64,000 nucleotides of DNA. It comes from Caldilineaceae bacterium. Lineage in GTDB: Bacteria; Chloroflexota; Anaerolineae; Caldilineales; Caldilineaceae. Position 1 is the first letter of the stretch; the number at the start of each line of letters is the position of its first letter. The stretch is taken from assembly GCA_022824025.1 (NCBI GenBank), contig JAJEBF010000014.1:372001-436000 (forward strand), written 5' to 3'. Shown piece after piece: positions 1-9,638 of this stretch. The position numbers and the translations under genes are program-made. The notes beneath the pieces are model-generated. The model was given only the letters and a program-made list of their open reading frames with translations, was not told where the DNA came from and made no database searches.

Positions 1-813
1 CACTCTGCCCGTCTCCATCACCTCTTCCTCGCTGGTATCCCCCTCCGAGTCCAGATGATCAATCGCCGCATTCGTGATCGTGCTGATGCCCAGCACCGCC
101 ATCCCCGCGTGGACCGCCACAAGCGCCTCTGGCACTGTGCTCATCCCAACCGCATCCGCTCCCACCATGCGCAAATAGCGAACCTCTGCCGGCGTTTCAA
201 AGTTTGGGCCCGCCAGAAAAGCGTAAACGCCCTGCCGCAGCGTGATCCCCAACTCCTGCGCGCACGCCAGCGCCGTCTGGCGCAGATTCCGCGCATACGC
301 ATGCGTCATTGACGGAAATCTCGTTCCAATCGAATCCAAATTGGGGCCGATCAAGGGATTGTGACCCGCCATCCCTACAAAATTCAGATGGTCAACTATC
401 AGCATGAAGTCCCCGACCCGAAATCTGGGATTCAGGCCGCCCGCCGCATTCGTCAAAATCAGCCTCTCAACGCCCAGGCGGCGCATCACCCGAATCGGGA
501 AGGTGATTTCCTCTACAGTGTACCCCTCGTAGAAGTGGATCCGCCCCTGCATCGCCGCCACCGTCTTTCCCGCCAGCCGGCCTACAATCAGCCGCCCCGC
601 GTGTCCTGGCGCCGTGCTGCTGCGAAAGTGCGGAATCTCCCCAAATGGGATCGCCTCCCCGCCTTCTATCGCCTCCGCCAGCGGATTCAATCCGCTCCCC
701 AAGATCAGGCCGACCGGCCGCTCCCCGGCCAGCTGGATTCTCCGGCCTTCAATTCGCGTGCGCACGTACTCCGCCGCGCTGTCGTATTCGGCAAGTCCAA
801 ACTGTTGTGTCAT
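1..813 (-). CDS. punA: Purine nucleoside phosphorylase, C-terminus cut by window edge
   Basis: Cytoplasmic purine salvage enzyme that phosphorolyses (deoxy)inosine and (deoxy)guanosine to the free base and (deoxy)ribose-1-phosphate. The frame opens with ATG at 813-811 and runs off the left edge after 271 codons, close to the usual 270-285 aa of trimeric PNPs, so only a short tail is missing. I translated it by hand. The phosphate loop LGSGLNP lies at 38-44, the phosphate-site PGH at 69-71, HFYEG at 93-97, NAAGG at 122-126, the purine-site AGPNFETPAE from 201, GMSTVPE from 223 and the base-contacting Asn of TNAA at 248. All are hallmarks of the trimeric family (Pfam PNP_UDP_1). It is the last gene visible in a minus-strand group. 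Confidence 0.93.
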   Translation of the reverse strand, partial: MTQQFGLAEYDSAAEYVRTRIEGRRIQLAGERPVGLILGSGLNPLAEAIEGGEAIPFGEIPHFRSSTAPGHAGRLIVGRLAGKTVAAMQGRIHFYEGYTVEEITFPIRVMRRLGVERLILTNAAGGLNPRFRVGDFMLIVDHLNFVGMAGHNPLIGPNLDSIGTRFPSMTHAYARNLRQTALACAQELGITLRQGVYAFLAGPNFETPAEVRYLRMVGADAVGMSTVPEALVAVHAGMAVLGISTITNAAIDHLDSEGDTSEEEVMETGRV

Positions 814-886
814 TTCAAATGCCCAGAAAAGGGGACGCTGCCGTCAGGTCGTCCAACCTCCCCTTACGTACTCTATCGCCCATACG

Positions 887-2086
887 CTAGCCGCAGTCTT
901 CCTCATCCCCGTGATATCGCGATGCCTCCTGTCCTGTCATGCCGGGATCAAGGGCCCGCCACCGGAACGGCGCTGCCCAGTCGTTCGGCTTGTCTTCGAC
1001 CACATCCGCGATCAGGTCGCCGAGAACCGGCCCGAATTTGAATCCGTGGCCGCTTCCTCCCGTCGCAACACTCAACCCCTCCATCCCAGGATGGTGGTCG
1101 ATCCAGAAATGTTCATCAAGCGTGTCATTGTACAAACACCGCCGCGTATAGGTAATCTCAGCGTCCAGCAGGGCGGGAAATGTGTCCTGAAGGAACTTGC
1201 GCAGTTCCGCAAAGTCCTCCTCGTAAACGACGCGTTCATCATCCTCCGGGTGCAATTCCACCCCCACCCCGTGCCGCGAAATCTTCATTACGCCTTCTCT
1301 TAGCATTGGAAAACCGTACCAGCCAGTGCGCGATGTATCGCCGAAGAAAACGACAAAGTCGGGAGCCGTGAATAGAGCCGGATCGACAGGATTAAGATGA
1401 AAGATCGGGTGCCCCGTTGACTTCATCACCGGCTGCAACTCCGGCAACAGCCAGTGCGTCCAGGACCCGGCTGCCACCACGGTGTGTTCCGCTGAAAAGA
1501 TCTCGCCTTCACGTGTTCGCACACCCTGAACCCGGGTGCCGCTCAGCAACAGCTGTTCCGCAGTCTGACCGGATCGAACGTCGACCCCCGCCTCCGCGGC
1601 ATGCGCCGCCAGCTTGCCAACAACCCGCCCGCTCTCGGCGTAGCCGCCGCGCGGATTGTAAAAGCCGTCCACATACGTCCCGGTTGTCCAGGCCGGAAAG
1701 CGACGCGCAATCTCGGCCCCGTCCAACCTTTCGGGCCGCTGTCCCTCCTCCAGCAACATATCATAGCTGCTCTTGACAAACTCGTTTTCCTCCATCGGCG
1801 CCATAGATGCCGCCAAAATGCCCGTCTCATGGTACAGCGTCTCCCCGAACAACGCATTCCAGCGGTGGAACCCCTCGATGGCCTGTATCACCATCTGCAT
1901 GTATTGCCGGTTGCTGCCGTATTCCATTCGGACTACCTTGCTCACATCCGTCGAGGCTGCCAGGGCGTATGGTATCGGTCCAGGATCGATCAAGGTGACG
2001 CGATACCCGCGCTCGCGCAGCGACAACGCCGTTGTCGAACCAAATATGCCCGCGCCGACAACAAGAAAGTCAGATGGAGTAGCCAT
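887..2086 (-). CDS. FAD-dependent amine oxidase, monomeric sarcosine oxidase-like
   Basis: A 399-aa DAO-family flavoenzyme that probably oxidises an N-methyl or secondary amino acid using O2. The N-terminal dinucleotide fold VVGAGIFGSTTAL is at 9-21. The C-terminal block RRCLYNDTLDEHFWID places a cysteine at about residue 317, matching the position where monomeric sarcosine oxidase and N-methyltryptophan oxidase attach FAD covalently. HGFKFG (about 347-352) matches the conserved HGFKF segment of those enzymes. The start is ATG with AAAGGA upstream. The substrate cannot be read from sequence; sarcosine, N-methyltryptophan and pipecolate oxidases share these motifs. It lies 73 nt upstream of the PNP gene, so co-transcription is plausible. 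Confidence 0.86.
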   Translation of the reverse strand: MATPSDFLVVGAGIFGSTTALSLRERGYRVTLIDPGPIPYALAASTDVSKVVRMEYGSNRQYMQMVIQAIEGFHRWNALFGETLYHETGILAASMAPMEENEFVKSSYDMLLEEGQRPERLDGAEIARRFPAWTTGTYVDGFYNPRGGYAESGRVVGKLAAHAAEAGVDVRSGQTAEQLLLSGTRVQGVRTREGEIFSAEHTVVAAGSWTHWLLPELQPVMKSTGHPIFHLNPVDPALFTAPDFVVFFGDTSRTGWYGFPMLREGVMKISRHGVGVELHPEDDERVVYEEDFAELRKFLQDTFPALLDAEITYTRRCLYNDTLDEHFWIDHHPGMEGLSVATGGSGHGFKFGPVLGDLIADVVEDKPNDWAAPFRWRALDPGMTGQEASRYHGDEEDCG

Positions 2087-2206
2087 TCAACGAGTCCTTT
2101 CAAACTTCCGTTCCCTTGGCAAGCGGCCGCCTACGGCCCTATCTCCTCCCGCCAAGGTTTCTCTGAATCAGATTCCACGCCCTCCAGTGCCCCAGGATAT
2201 CTTCGA

Positions 2207-2971
2207 TTAGCCTGAGAAAGCGCCCAGTCTAGCAACCGCTGCGGCCGCGCCGGCATCCAACAGCCCGCCGTCGCTGGTCGCCGTGATGAACCGGAACCCC
2301 TGGCTGGCTCTGTTCAGCGCGTCTTCTACGCTTCGGCCGGCAATTCCGGGAATCTTTCCTGTGTTTCTGCAAGCCGCCAAAACAGTTTCAAGCGCCCGCG
2401 CGTGCGTGTCACGTTCGTCCATCTCCGACGGGTGAAAACCCAAAGAAAGCGCCAGGTCGCTCGGCCCTGTCCAGCAACCGTCAATCCCCGGCGTGCTCAG
2501 GATCGCTTCTGCATTCTCCACCGCCTCAGCGCTCTCCAACTGCACCGCCACAAAGAGCTCCTCATTGATCCGGTCAGCATAATCCGCGCCGTACAGCTTG
2601 GCCCGGCCCCAGCCCCAGGAGCGCTTGCCTTCAGGCGGCAGAAGGCACGAATCGGCCGCAACGCGAGCCTGCTCTGGCGTATCCACCATCGGCACAATTA
2701 TGCCCATCACGCCCTCGTCCAAGAGCCGGCCGATAAACGTGTAATCATTGCGGGCCACCCGCGCCATCGGAACGGCCGAACTCCCGTGAATTGCCGTAAG
2801 CGCGGCAATTGCACTGTCCTCTCCCCATGACCCGTGCTGCCGGTCAACCATCACAAAGTCGATCCCGCTCCGGCTCAACAGCTCTGCATTCAGCGAAGAC
2901 CCCATCCCCAAGGTGAAGCCAAACGCCGCTTGCCCCGCCCGCATCTTCCGTTTAGCGCTGTTCTCTATCAC
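2207..2971 (-). CDS. HpcH/HpaI-family 2-oxo acid aldolase
   Basis: A class II pyruvate aldolase of the HpcH/HpaI type that cleaves a 4-hydroxy-2-oxo acid to pyruvate and an aldehyde, metal dependent. I chose GTG at 2971 because GGGGGA precedes it by 4 nt and the resulting 254 aa fit the usual 250-265; the open frame extends 46 codons further without family resemblance. Visible motifs are the histidine loop DRQHGSWG, GIIVPMVDTPEQA, the metal-binding Glu in QLES, and WTGPSDLALSLG. The inositol cluster nearby lacks a recognisable IolJ aldolase. This gene is a possible but unproven substitute, since it lies 5.6 kb beyond the cluster and is separated from it by other genes. Confidence 0.85.
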   Translation of the reverse strand: MIENSAKRKMRAGQAAFGFTLGMGSSLNAELLSRSGIDFVMVDRQHGSWGEDSAIAALTAIHGSSAVPMARVARNDYTFIGRLLDEGVMGIIVPMVDTPEQARVAADSCLLPPEGKRSWGWGRAKLYGADYADRINEELFVAVQLESAEAVENAEAILSTPGIDGCWTGPSDLALSLGFHPSEMDERDTHARALETVLAACRNTGKIPGIAGRSVEDALNRASQGFRFITATSDGGLLDAGAAAAVARLGAFSG

Positions 2972-3250
2972 GATTTCCCCCAGAAAATGCAAGAATTCCG
3001 TTTCACCAGTCCGACGCAAAAGCCCAGCTTGTCCAAACCAAATCCCACCTGAATCACGTTCGCGAACGCTTCTGCACGCCCGCTTTCTCGATAGTAACTT
3101 CAGAATCAAACTCTGTCAAAAGCGCTCCCCCGCCCACCATTTCCCTGCAATGCCCCGTCTTGACCCTATAGAACAATCGCAACCGGGCTGTGTTACAATG
3201 GCTCGAATCGGCACACCCCCATTCCAGACGAGCAGAGACTGTTCCTGCTC

Positions 3251-4633
3251 GTGCCCGGATGTCACAGCGCCCTGGCTGCCCGAATGTCCCAGCCTGACCA
3301 CAAGCATGAAGCGGCCAATTCGCCGCGCAAACCGCTTATCCGCCTGTCGCCCGCCGCTGCGCTGGTACTCGTCGTTTCGGGGGCAGTCGCCTTCGCCATC
3401 ATGGGCGACTCGCTCCTCTACGCCATCCTCCCGCTTTCGGCAGGAGAGCTGTCCATTTCGCCCCAGCAGGTTGGCCTCCTCCTCAGCGCAAACCGCCTCG
3501 TCCGTCTCTTCTCCAATACCTGGCTCAGCGCGATTTTTGCCCGGTTCGGCCCGTATCGGGCCTTTGTCGTTTCCTCAATTCTCGGTGTGCTGACGACAGC
3601 TGCCTATGGTCTGGAGTTCGGCTTCATCGTTCTGCTCCTGGCGCGAATCGGATGGGGGATCAGCTGGTCCGGCCTTCGTCAGGGCACCTTCCAGTCGATT
3701 TGGGCCGGCGATCAAGCAAACGCCGGCCGTCTGATGGGGCTGATGTGGGGCGTAGTCCGCGGGGGCAGCGCAGTCAGCGCCGTTCTTGGCGGGTTTCTCT
3801 TCGATCACTTCGGCTTCCAGACAACGGTCCTGTCCATTGCCGGCATCTCCGCACTGGCCATTCCCATCGCCTTTGGCCTGAACTGGCCGGCGAGCGCCTC
3901 CCCTCACTACGACGACGATTCCCCCAATGCCAGTTCCAATGCTCGGTCAGAGAGCCCCGCCAGGGCCGGCGTCAATGAGAAGGAAGAACATGAAATTCTC
4001 GGTGGCTGGATAGAGTCGTTCTCCAATCCCCTTCAACGCGCAGTCCTTCTCGTCGGATTCTTCAAACTATTGCTCAACTCTATCCTCGTGGCCACTGCCT
4101 CCGTCTTTCTCGCCGACCGCTTCGGCAGCCCGTCCGAAGGCATCCTCCTCGGTCTGCAGGTTGGCGCCCTATCTGGGATCGTACTCGGAACGCGCTGGTT
4201 TTCCGACCTCTTCCTCGGCGCCGCTATGGGCGTGCTCTCAGACCTGTTTGGGCGCATCAGGCTAACCATGATTCTTGTCTTCCTGCTCTGCCTCGGCTTG
4301 GCCCTCATGCTCACCATGCCCGGGGCCCTGGCCCTTGTTGCCCTTCTGGCCGTCCTGATCGTCAGCACCGGCGTAAATGTCGTGCTCGACACATACGCCA
4401 ACCAGGCAGCCCTGGTCACACACCACCCGCAACTCTTCGTCGGCGCCTATGCCACCGCCTCCGACCTGGGATCTGCCGTAGGCCCTTTGCTGGCCTTTGG
4501 GCTGGTTGTCTCCGTCGGCTTCGCGCCCGTCTATGGAATCTCTGCCCTTTTGGTCGTTCTCACCGTACTCAATCTGATCCTGCTCGACACGCGCCAGGCA
4601 CATCTGAAATCTCCCGTGTCAGGTAGGTCGTAG
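3251..4633 (+). CDS. Major facilitator superfamily transporter
   Basis: An integral membrane protein of about 460 aa with roughly 12 hydrophobic segments and a hydrophilic middle loop (about 215-245, rich in Ser, Asn, Arg and Glu) separating two six-helix halves, as in MFS transporters. The intracellular loop after helix 2 carries RLVRLFSNTWLSAIFARFG, resembling the family's loop 2-3 signature. Helices 4-5 contain RIGWGISWSGLRQG. GTG at 3251 opens the frame, but the ATG twelve codons in (3284) is an equally good start. The substrate is not deducible; a drug or metabolite exporter is typical for this architecture. Confidence 0.85.
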   Translation: MPGCHSALAARMSQPDHKHEAANSPRKPLIRLSPAAALVLVVSGAVAFAIMGDSLLYAILPLSAGELSISPQQVGLLLSANRLVRLFSNTWLSAIFARFGPYRAFVVSSILGVLTTAAYGLEFGFIVLLLARIGWGISWSGLRQGTFQSIWAGDQANAGRLMGLMWGVVRGGSAVSAVLGGFLFDHFGFQTTVLSIAGISALAIPIAFGLNWPASASPHYDDDSPNASSNARSESPARAGVNEKEEHEILGGWIESFSNPLQRAVLLVGFFKLLLNSILVATASVFLADRFGSPSEGILLGLQVGALSGIVLGTRWFSDLFLGAAMGVLSDLFGRIRLTMILVFLLCLGLALMLTMPGALALVALLAVLIVSTGVNVVLDTYANQAALVTHHPQLFVGAYATASDLGSAVGPLLAFGLVVSVGFAPVYGISALLVVLTVLNLILLDTRQAHLKSPVSGRS

Positions 4634-4675
4634 GCTGCCGGCCCCGGTCTTCCCTGACGCCAAAGAGGTGAATCC

Positions 4676-5053
4676 ATGCAGTTCATAGGCCGCGAAATCT
4701 CAGTGAAACTTCCCGCCGGGTTCTCGCTGGAGAAAAAACCGCCCGTCCCTGTCTCCTTCAACTGGCAGGGAAAAACACACGCCGTCTCTGAGTTGCTGGC
4801 GATGTGGCACCGCTACGGCAAGCCGGAAATCCGGACGCAGGGCGGAAGGCCGCCGTACCACATTCGCAGCGGCCGCACCCAAGGCTCGTGGGGCCAGGGC
4901 AGGGCCTACTTCCGCGTGCGCACTGCAGAAGGGCGGCTCTTTGATATCTATTATGATCGGGCTCCCAAAGGACAGCGCCGCGCCGGGGCATGGTTCCTCT
5001 GGCGCGAGCTTTCCCCTGAAGAAGAGCTTGTCGGCCTCGAAGAAGACGGCTGA
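4676..5053 (+). CDS. Small protein resembling DUF6504
   Basis: A 125-aa soluble protein of unknown function. The start is well supported by AGAGGTGA six nucleotides upstream of ATG. The pattern is an N-terminal basic strand, then FNWQGKTHAVSELLAMWHRYGKP, then a C-terminal half with YFRVRTAEGRLFDIYYDR and WFLWREL. This matches my recollection of DUF6504, small proteins of Actinobacteria and Chloroflexota that occur near DNA polymerase genes. No catalytic motif is visible. It follows the MFS gene by 42 nt on the same strand and converges with the glycosidase gene downstream. The family assignment is from memory and moderate. Confidence 0.65.
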   Translation: MQFIGREISVKLPAGFSLEKKPPVPVSFNWQGKTHAVSELLAMWHRYGKPEIRTQGGRPPYHIRSGRTQGSWGQGRAYFRVRTAEGRLFDIYYDRAPKGQRRAGAWFLWRELSPEEELVGLEEDG

Positions 5054-5079
5054 AGTTCAGCCAGGCCTGAAGGTTGACG

Positions 5080-8000
5080 CTATGGATCAACTCCGTTCAG
5101 TACAACGGGGAAAAAGACTCGGTAACTGGTCGATGAGGCCTCCTCCCGGCCCGACGCCGGGGGCGATCGCTGAGCGGGAGGCGCGTCAGCCGGCCGCGGC
5201 CGCGCCCCGAGCCCCGCGCCCGGCCCGCTGCTCTGCAGACCCTGCGCGGGCGTGTCGCTCAACGTTACCAGGTCGAGCCACGCGCTCGTCCGCCGGTTCG
5301 GTGAAGTCTCATACAAATTGAAGATCAAGTTGATCTCCTTGCCCGCATACTGCGTCATGTCAATATGGCGATACTGCCATCCGCTGCTCTGACGCTGGAC
5401 CAACATGTAATTGGCCGGCTGTCCGTCCTCCACCGCGATGACCTCGAACTTGTCCCTGTCCGTCTCCGTTTCCGCCGACTCCACCCTGTAGGCGAATGCC
5501 AGATAGGGACGCCCCGTAGGCACGGTCACCCGCTGAGAAACCGTGCTGTTGCCGCCGTCGCTGCCCTCGGTTCCAGGTACGCCCTCGTTCGCGACAAAGG
5601 CGCTAGCCAGCCGCAGCGCGTGATCTGAGGTCCCGCTCTGGCCCTCGATCGCGGAAGTAGAGCTGCCGGACTTCGTCCAACTGTCAAATGAACTCTCAAA
5701 GTCGCCGTTCGTAACCGCATTCGTCCCCGGCGAATACAACAGCGCCAAACTGTCACTCGTCCCGAAGGACCTCCGGCGTATAAGCAACTGATCGCTGACC
5801 GAAATGTTCCAACTGCCAATCGGCACGGTCATCGTGAACCGCCCGTTCGCTCCCGTTGTGGCTGTCGTCTCGCCAATCTTCACAACGACCCCAACCGCGC
5901 CTTCACCGGCCGGATTGATGACTCTTCCCGTTACCGCGCTGTTCTCCGCCACGGTCGTCTCGCCCAGAACTGCCCCCATCTCCAGCTTGTGCCCCAGCAG
6001 ATCCTCAGCCCCAATGCTGAATTCGTACCGCTTGCCCGACTCACCGCGATAGGACGCTCTCCCGAAAGCCGCGACGCCCTCTTGCCATAGCGTCCAATCC
6101 CCGCCATCAACCCGCACGTAGACGTCGACCGCGGCGACCCCGGAGCCCCAGTCGTTCACGAGCCAGTTCACTGTAATCGTCTGCGGAGAATAAGTGGGCA
6201 GGTCCAGAATCGCTGCCGTCGGCGGCAGCGTATCCTCTTCAATCAGCAACACAGGCTCGCCGAAAATGCCCATCCCGTACCCGCCTTGCCCGTCCGGCCA
6301 GTTCGCGTTCGTAGAGCCCCCCAGGCTGACCTCGTAGATGCCGGCCGTAGGGGTAATCACCGATTCAGTGCCGTCCATCTTGATCAGACGCGCGCTCGTC
6401 CCGGTGGCGGGTATGTTCCCCGTCTGGGCCTCCGAAGTGAGCGCCCACGCAAGCAGGCGCCGCTCCTCCGTCTCCGGGTGATACAAGGCCACGCGGCGAA
6501 CACGGAACCGTTCAATGTCTGCCCACGATACCGTCGTGCCCGTCAGATGCTCGTTTGCCAACTTGAACGCCGAGTAAGCCAGGCGTTGCTCCGCATTGGA
6601 AGGAGAACAGTAGCTCGTGCTCTCGTTCTTGGCCAGCCCGAAGCCGTCCGGAGAATCCACCGCCACCACATTGCCGCAATCGTCATGCAGCATGAAATGG
6701 AAGATTGGCCCCCCTCCCGCCAGTCGCGTGTAGGCGATATTCTGCCATATGTACGAAGCCTGCTCCTTCGCTCTGGCCCGCCATGGGCTGGGGCAGTTCG
6801 GACCCGGATAGTCGTCGCAAACTGGTACTCCGCTCTCCGTGATCCAGATCGGCTTGCCTGCCCAGCCCCGCTGATTCAAAGCGTTGCGCACCTTGTTCGT
6901 GTACTGATAGCCGACGTACGCCAGCGAGTAATGATGCGACCCGGCCGCATCGAAAAAACCGTCGTACTGCCCGCTCAAGGAATCAGACTGCAGCGCGTCC
7001 AGCATGTCGTACAGCCACTGCCCATTGGCGAAATGCGCCAGGCCGCCGAACACCACGTAGGCATCCGGGTCGATCCACTTGATCACTATATATGCCACCT
7101 TTAATAGCCGGGCATACTCCTGCGGAGTCCCCGACCAGAAGTGGCACAGATCCGGCTCGTTCCAAATCTCCCAGTGCCGAATATGCGTTCCCGCCTCGCC
7201 CCCCGGCCTGTAGCGTGTCACCGCCGCCCCGACAAATCGAGCCCAGGGATTCGTGGGATTCAGCCGCCCTTCATTCGACGGGACATCGGTGCCGTCCGTG
7301 AATATCGGGTTCCACAGCCCAAATGGCGCAGGCGGTCCCTCGTGGCGCAAACAACTGCCGGACTGCGCCTGCAGCCCGCCGGAACCACCCCCGTCCCCGC
7401 TCCGCGCGCTCTCTGCTTGCCGCAATGAGTAGCCTGCGCTCTCGACAATGTCGCACTCGCCCCCCGCCTCTTGCGGAGAACACCCAGCCGAACGAGGCGC
7501 CAGCGTCGGCGGCAACCCGGCAAAGGAGCCCCCCAGCGATGTCGACACCGACCGTCCCCCCAGGCGATACTGGCGCGGCGTGCCCAGCAATATCGCCAGG
7601 GTTGCCATACCCAGGCTCTCGTTCGCGCGTATCGCAGTATCCTGGCTTGTCCACGTGTACGCCCCGATCGACCTTTCTACTTGCTCCCAGTAAATCGGAA
7701 AACGGTCCATCGTCACGCCTGTATCAAGACCGCGCTGAATCCGTTGCGTCCCGCTGTGAGACTCGGCAGAGTTGACAAAAGCCAGGCCGAAATCCGACAC
7801 GGACAGTGTCGCAGTCAGCGTGCCGGTTACGGAGGATAGCTGGCGGTATGAGGACGCGGGCAGCAAAGCGCGAGGCTGGGAAGGCGAGGAATTCGCCCTT
7901 AGGCCGGCAGCGGGCTCGCGGGCCTGCGCAAACCCTGTCTCGCCCGCCGAACCCACAACCGCAAGCAGGGCTGAAACCAGTATAAGCGCCAGTATCAGTG

Positions 8001-8115
8001 GACCTCTCACAGCCCTAAGAGAGAGTGAAGGCGCAGTCCCGAACCTGTCGCGATTGCGGCTTGCTACCCTTTGAAATCCTGATTGCTTAAGCATCGCGAA
8101 AATCTGTCGCATCAA
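5080..8115 (-). CDS. Secreted clan A glycoside hydrolase with Ig-like and carbohydrate-binding domains
   Basis: A large exported enzyme of 1011 aa. The N-terminus has a basic region followed by a hydrophobic export segment at about 39-58. The catalytic (beta/alpha)8 domain (about 100-560) has the acid/base motif WEIWNEPD with Glu about 320 and the nucleophile motif KPIWITESG with Glu about 427, the arrangement of clan GH-A families such as GH39 and GH5. A carboxypeptidase-regulatory-like Ig repeat follows at about 740-790 (GRVINPAGEGAVGV), then a jelly-roll-like module beginning TNGDFESSFDSW. The protein ends YRVFFPVVLNGVDP, like the short hydrophobic tails of many Chloroflexota extracellular proteins. 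The specificity is unknown; a plant or algal polysaccharide is plausible. Confidence 0.85.
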   Translation of the reverse strand: MMRQIFAMLKQSGFQRVASRNRDRFGTAPSLSLRAVRGPLILALILVSALLAVVGSAGETGFAQAREPAAGLRANSSPSQPRALLPASSYRQLSSVTGTLTATLSVSDFGLAFVNSAESHSGTQRIQRGLDTGVTMDRFPIYWEQVERSIGAYTWTSQDTAIRANESLGMATLAILLGTPRQYRLGGRSVSTSLGGSFAGLPPTLAPRSAGCSPQEAGGECDIVESAGYSLRQAESARSGDGGGSGGLQAQSGSCLRHEGPPAPFGLWNPIFTDGTDVPSNEGRLNPTNPWARFVGAAVTRYRPGGEAGTHIRHWEIWNEPDLCHFWSGTPQEYARLLKVAYIVIKWIDPDAYVVFGGLAHFANGQWLYDMLDALQSDSLSGQYDGFFDAAGSHHYSLAYVGYQYTNKVRNALNQRGWAGKPIWITESGVPVCDDYPGPNCPSPWRARAKEQASYIWQNIAYTRLAGGGPIFHFMLHDDCGNVVAVDSPDGFGLAKNESTSYCSPSNAEQRLAYSAFKLANEHLTGTTVSWADIERFRVRRVALYHPETEERRLLAWALTSEAQTGNIPATGTSARLIKMDGTESVITPTAGIYEVSLGGSTNANWPDGQGGYGMGIFGEPVLLIEEDTLPPTAAILDLPTYSPQTITVNWLVNDWGSGVAAVDVYVRVDGGDWTLWQEGVAAFGRASYRGESGKRYEFSIGAEDLLGHKLEMGAVLGETTVAENSAVTGRVINPAGEGAVGVVVKIGETTATTGANGRFTMTVPIGSWNISVSDQLLIRRRSFGTSDSLALLYSPGTNAVTNGDFESSFDSWTKSGSSTSAIEGQSGTSDHALRLASAFVANEGVPGTEGSDGGNSTVSQRVTVPTGRPYLAFAYRVESAETETDRDKFEVIAVEDGQPANYMLVQRQSSGWQYRHIDMTQYAGKEINLIFNLYETSPNRRTSAWLDLVTLSDTPAQGLQSSGPGAGLGARPRPADAPPAQRSPPASGREEASSTSYRVFFPVVLNGVDP

Positions 8116-8608
8116 ATCAGCGTCCCACCAAACCTGTGTTATGTCTTGGTTCCCGATAAACGCATCGGCCAGAAGGCGGCAGCCAACCCGGTCTCAAAAG
8201 TGTACCACATCCCCGTTCGCCAAGGCACCGCCAACTTACCCGTCAGCTCAGACCAGGCCTGAGAATGTCAGCCGTAGCTGGCCCCACTATCCAGCTGGAT
8301 TTCTCAGAAGCAACCCCTATACCCGCCTCACTAAGCCCGCCCCGGCGCTCCCCGGTATGCCCGCCTTGCGGCGCCATCCCGCCCTTCACCCACTGCCCCC
8401 TGCCATTCCCCCTTTTTAACCTTCGGCCCCACCCAGCGCCGTGAACCGCGCTTTTCTCCAGCGCGCGGGCGCGTTTAACAGCTCCGCCGTATCAAGGCAG
8501 CGGACAGCCTGCTGGCCGATTTAGTCAAAAGGGAGTGGGAAGCCCGAATGGAAGCAAGCCAAAAAACGGTCGTGTACCGCAGCCCACAGGTTAACCCATG
8601 GCTCGCGC
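8116..8608 (+). other. Intergenic spacer, no gene seen
   Basis: A 493-nt spacer between the 5' end of the glycosidase gene and the 3' end of iolG. It is C-rich with no credible reading frame. It must contain the promoter of the leftward glycosidase gene, but I could not identify clear -35/-10 boxes. Confidence 0.5.
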
Positions 8609-9628
8609 TCACGCACCGATCTCCCTCAACGCCACAGCGCGCTGCTCTCGATACGACAAACCCGCCGCCAGCGCCAGCGCAACCGGAGCCCGCCCATCCG
8701 CCCCGGTTACCTCGACCTCGCGGTCCTCCCGGATGGCGCGAATGAACGACCGCAACTCGTCAGCGTATGCAGCCTGATAACGTTCGAGGAAGAAATAGAG
8801 CGGTTTGGCATGGATTACGCCGGCCTCAGTCTGCCTGATGACCCGGTCCGGCGTATTGTTTTCGCACGATACCGAACCCAGCGAGCCCAGCACCTCTACT
8901 CTCTGGTCCGAGCCGTACACCGCCTGGCGCGAGTTGGTGATAACGCCCAGCGCGCCGCACTGGTACTGGAAGGAAACGACCGCCGTGTCAATGTCCCCAG
9001 CCGCGCCGATCGCCGGATCCACCCGAACCGCCCCGGCTGCCGACACCGCCTCCACCTCGTCGTCCAGAAGAAACCGCGCCATGTCGAAGTCATGAATCAT
9101 CATGTCCAGGAACAACCCGCCCGAACTCTTCACATATCCGATCGGAGGCGGGGCCGGATCGCGGCTGGTGATCTGCACCAGGTAGGGCGCGCCGATCTCG
9201 CCTTCCCGCACCGCATCGCGTATGCCGCGGAAGTTCGGATCAAAGCGCCGGTTGAAGCCAATCTGCAGCTTTGTCCCGCTTTCGTCCACAGCTGCCAGGG
9301 CTTCGTCGACCGCAGCCAGGTCAAGCGCGATCGGCTTCTCGCAAAACGCATGCTTGCCGGACCGCGCCGCCTGTATGATGAATTCAGCATGCGTCTCCGT
9401 TGATGAACAGATCGCGACCGCGTCTACGTCGTCCCGGTGGAGAATCTCAACCGGATCTCCACTTGCCTGCGGGATTCCAAAACGCCGCGCCGCCCGCTCT
9501 GCCGCTTCTGGAACGACATCCGCAATCGCGACAACCTTTGCCTCCTGAACGTGCCGCGTCAGATTCTCCGCATGTACCTGACCAATCCGCCCGGCGCCCA
9601 GAATCGCGAATCTCACCTCGTTGCCCAC
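8609..9628 (-). CDS. iolG: myo-Inositol 2-dehydrogenase
   Basis: An NAD-dependent Gfo/Idh/MocA enzyme that oxidises myo-inositol to scyllo-inosose, the first step of inositol catabolism. I chose GTG at 9628: GGGGGA lies 5 nt upstream, overlapping the stop of the preceding gene, and it gives 339 aa starting just before the Rossmann motif GAGRIG (11-16). EKPIALD carries the cofactor-proximal Lys (about 98). GFNRRFDPNF and GGLFLDMMIHDFDMARFL, with the catalytic Asp/His pair near 175-179, match characterised inositol dehydrogenases closely. The gap to the upstream gene is 10 nt. It is the most convincing IolG among the five Gfo-type genes in the window. Confidence 0.9.
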   Translation of the reverse strand: MGNEVRFAILGAGRIGQVHAENLTRHVQEAKVVAIADVVPEAAERAARRFGIPQASGDPVEILHRDDVDAVAICSSTETHAEFIIQAARSGKHAFCEKPIALDLAAVDEALAAVDESGTKLQIGFNRRFDPNFRGIRDAVREGEIGAPYLVQITSRDPAPPPIGYVKSSGGLFLDMMIHDFDMARFLLDDEVEAVSAAGAVRVDPAIGAAGDIDTAVVSFQYQCGALGVITNSRQAVYGSDQRVEVLGSLGSVSCENNTPDRVIRQTEAGVIHAKPLYFFLERYQAAYADELRSFIRAIREDREVEVTGADGRAPVALALAAGLSYREQRAVALREIGA

Positions 9629-9638
9629 TGCGGTCCCC

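Noticed and set aside
361..1303. Plus-strand open frames over the PNP and flavoenzyme genes
   Set aside because: They lie opposite two genes with clear family motifs and encode Arg/Pro/Ser-rich sequences without recognisable domains.
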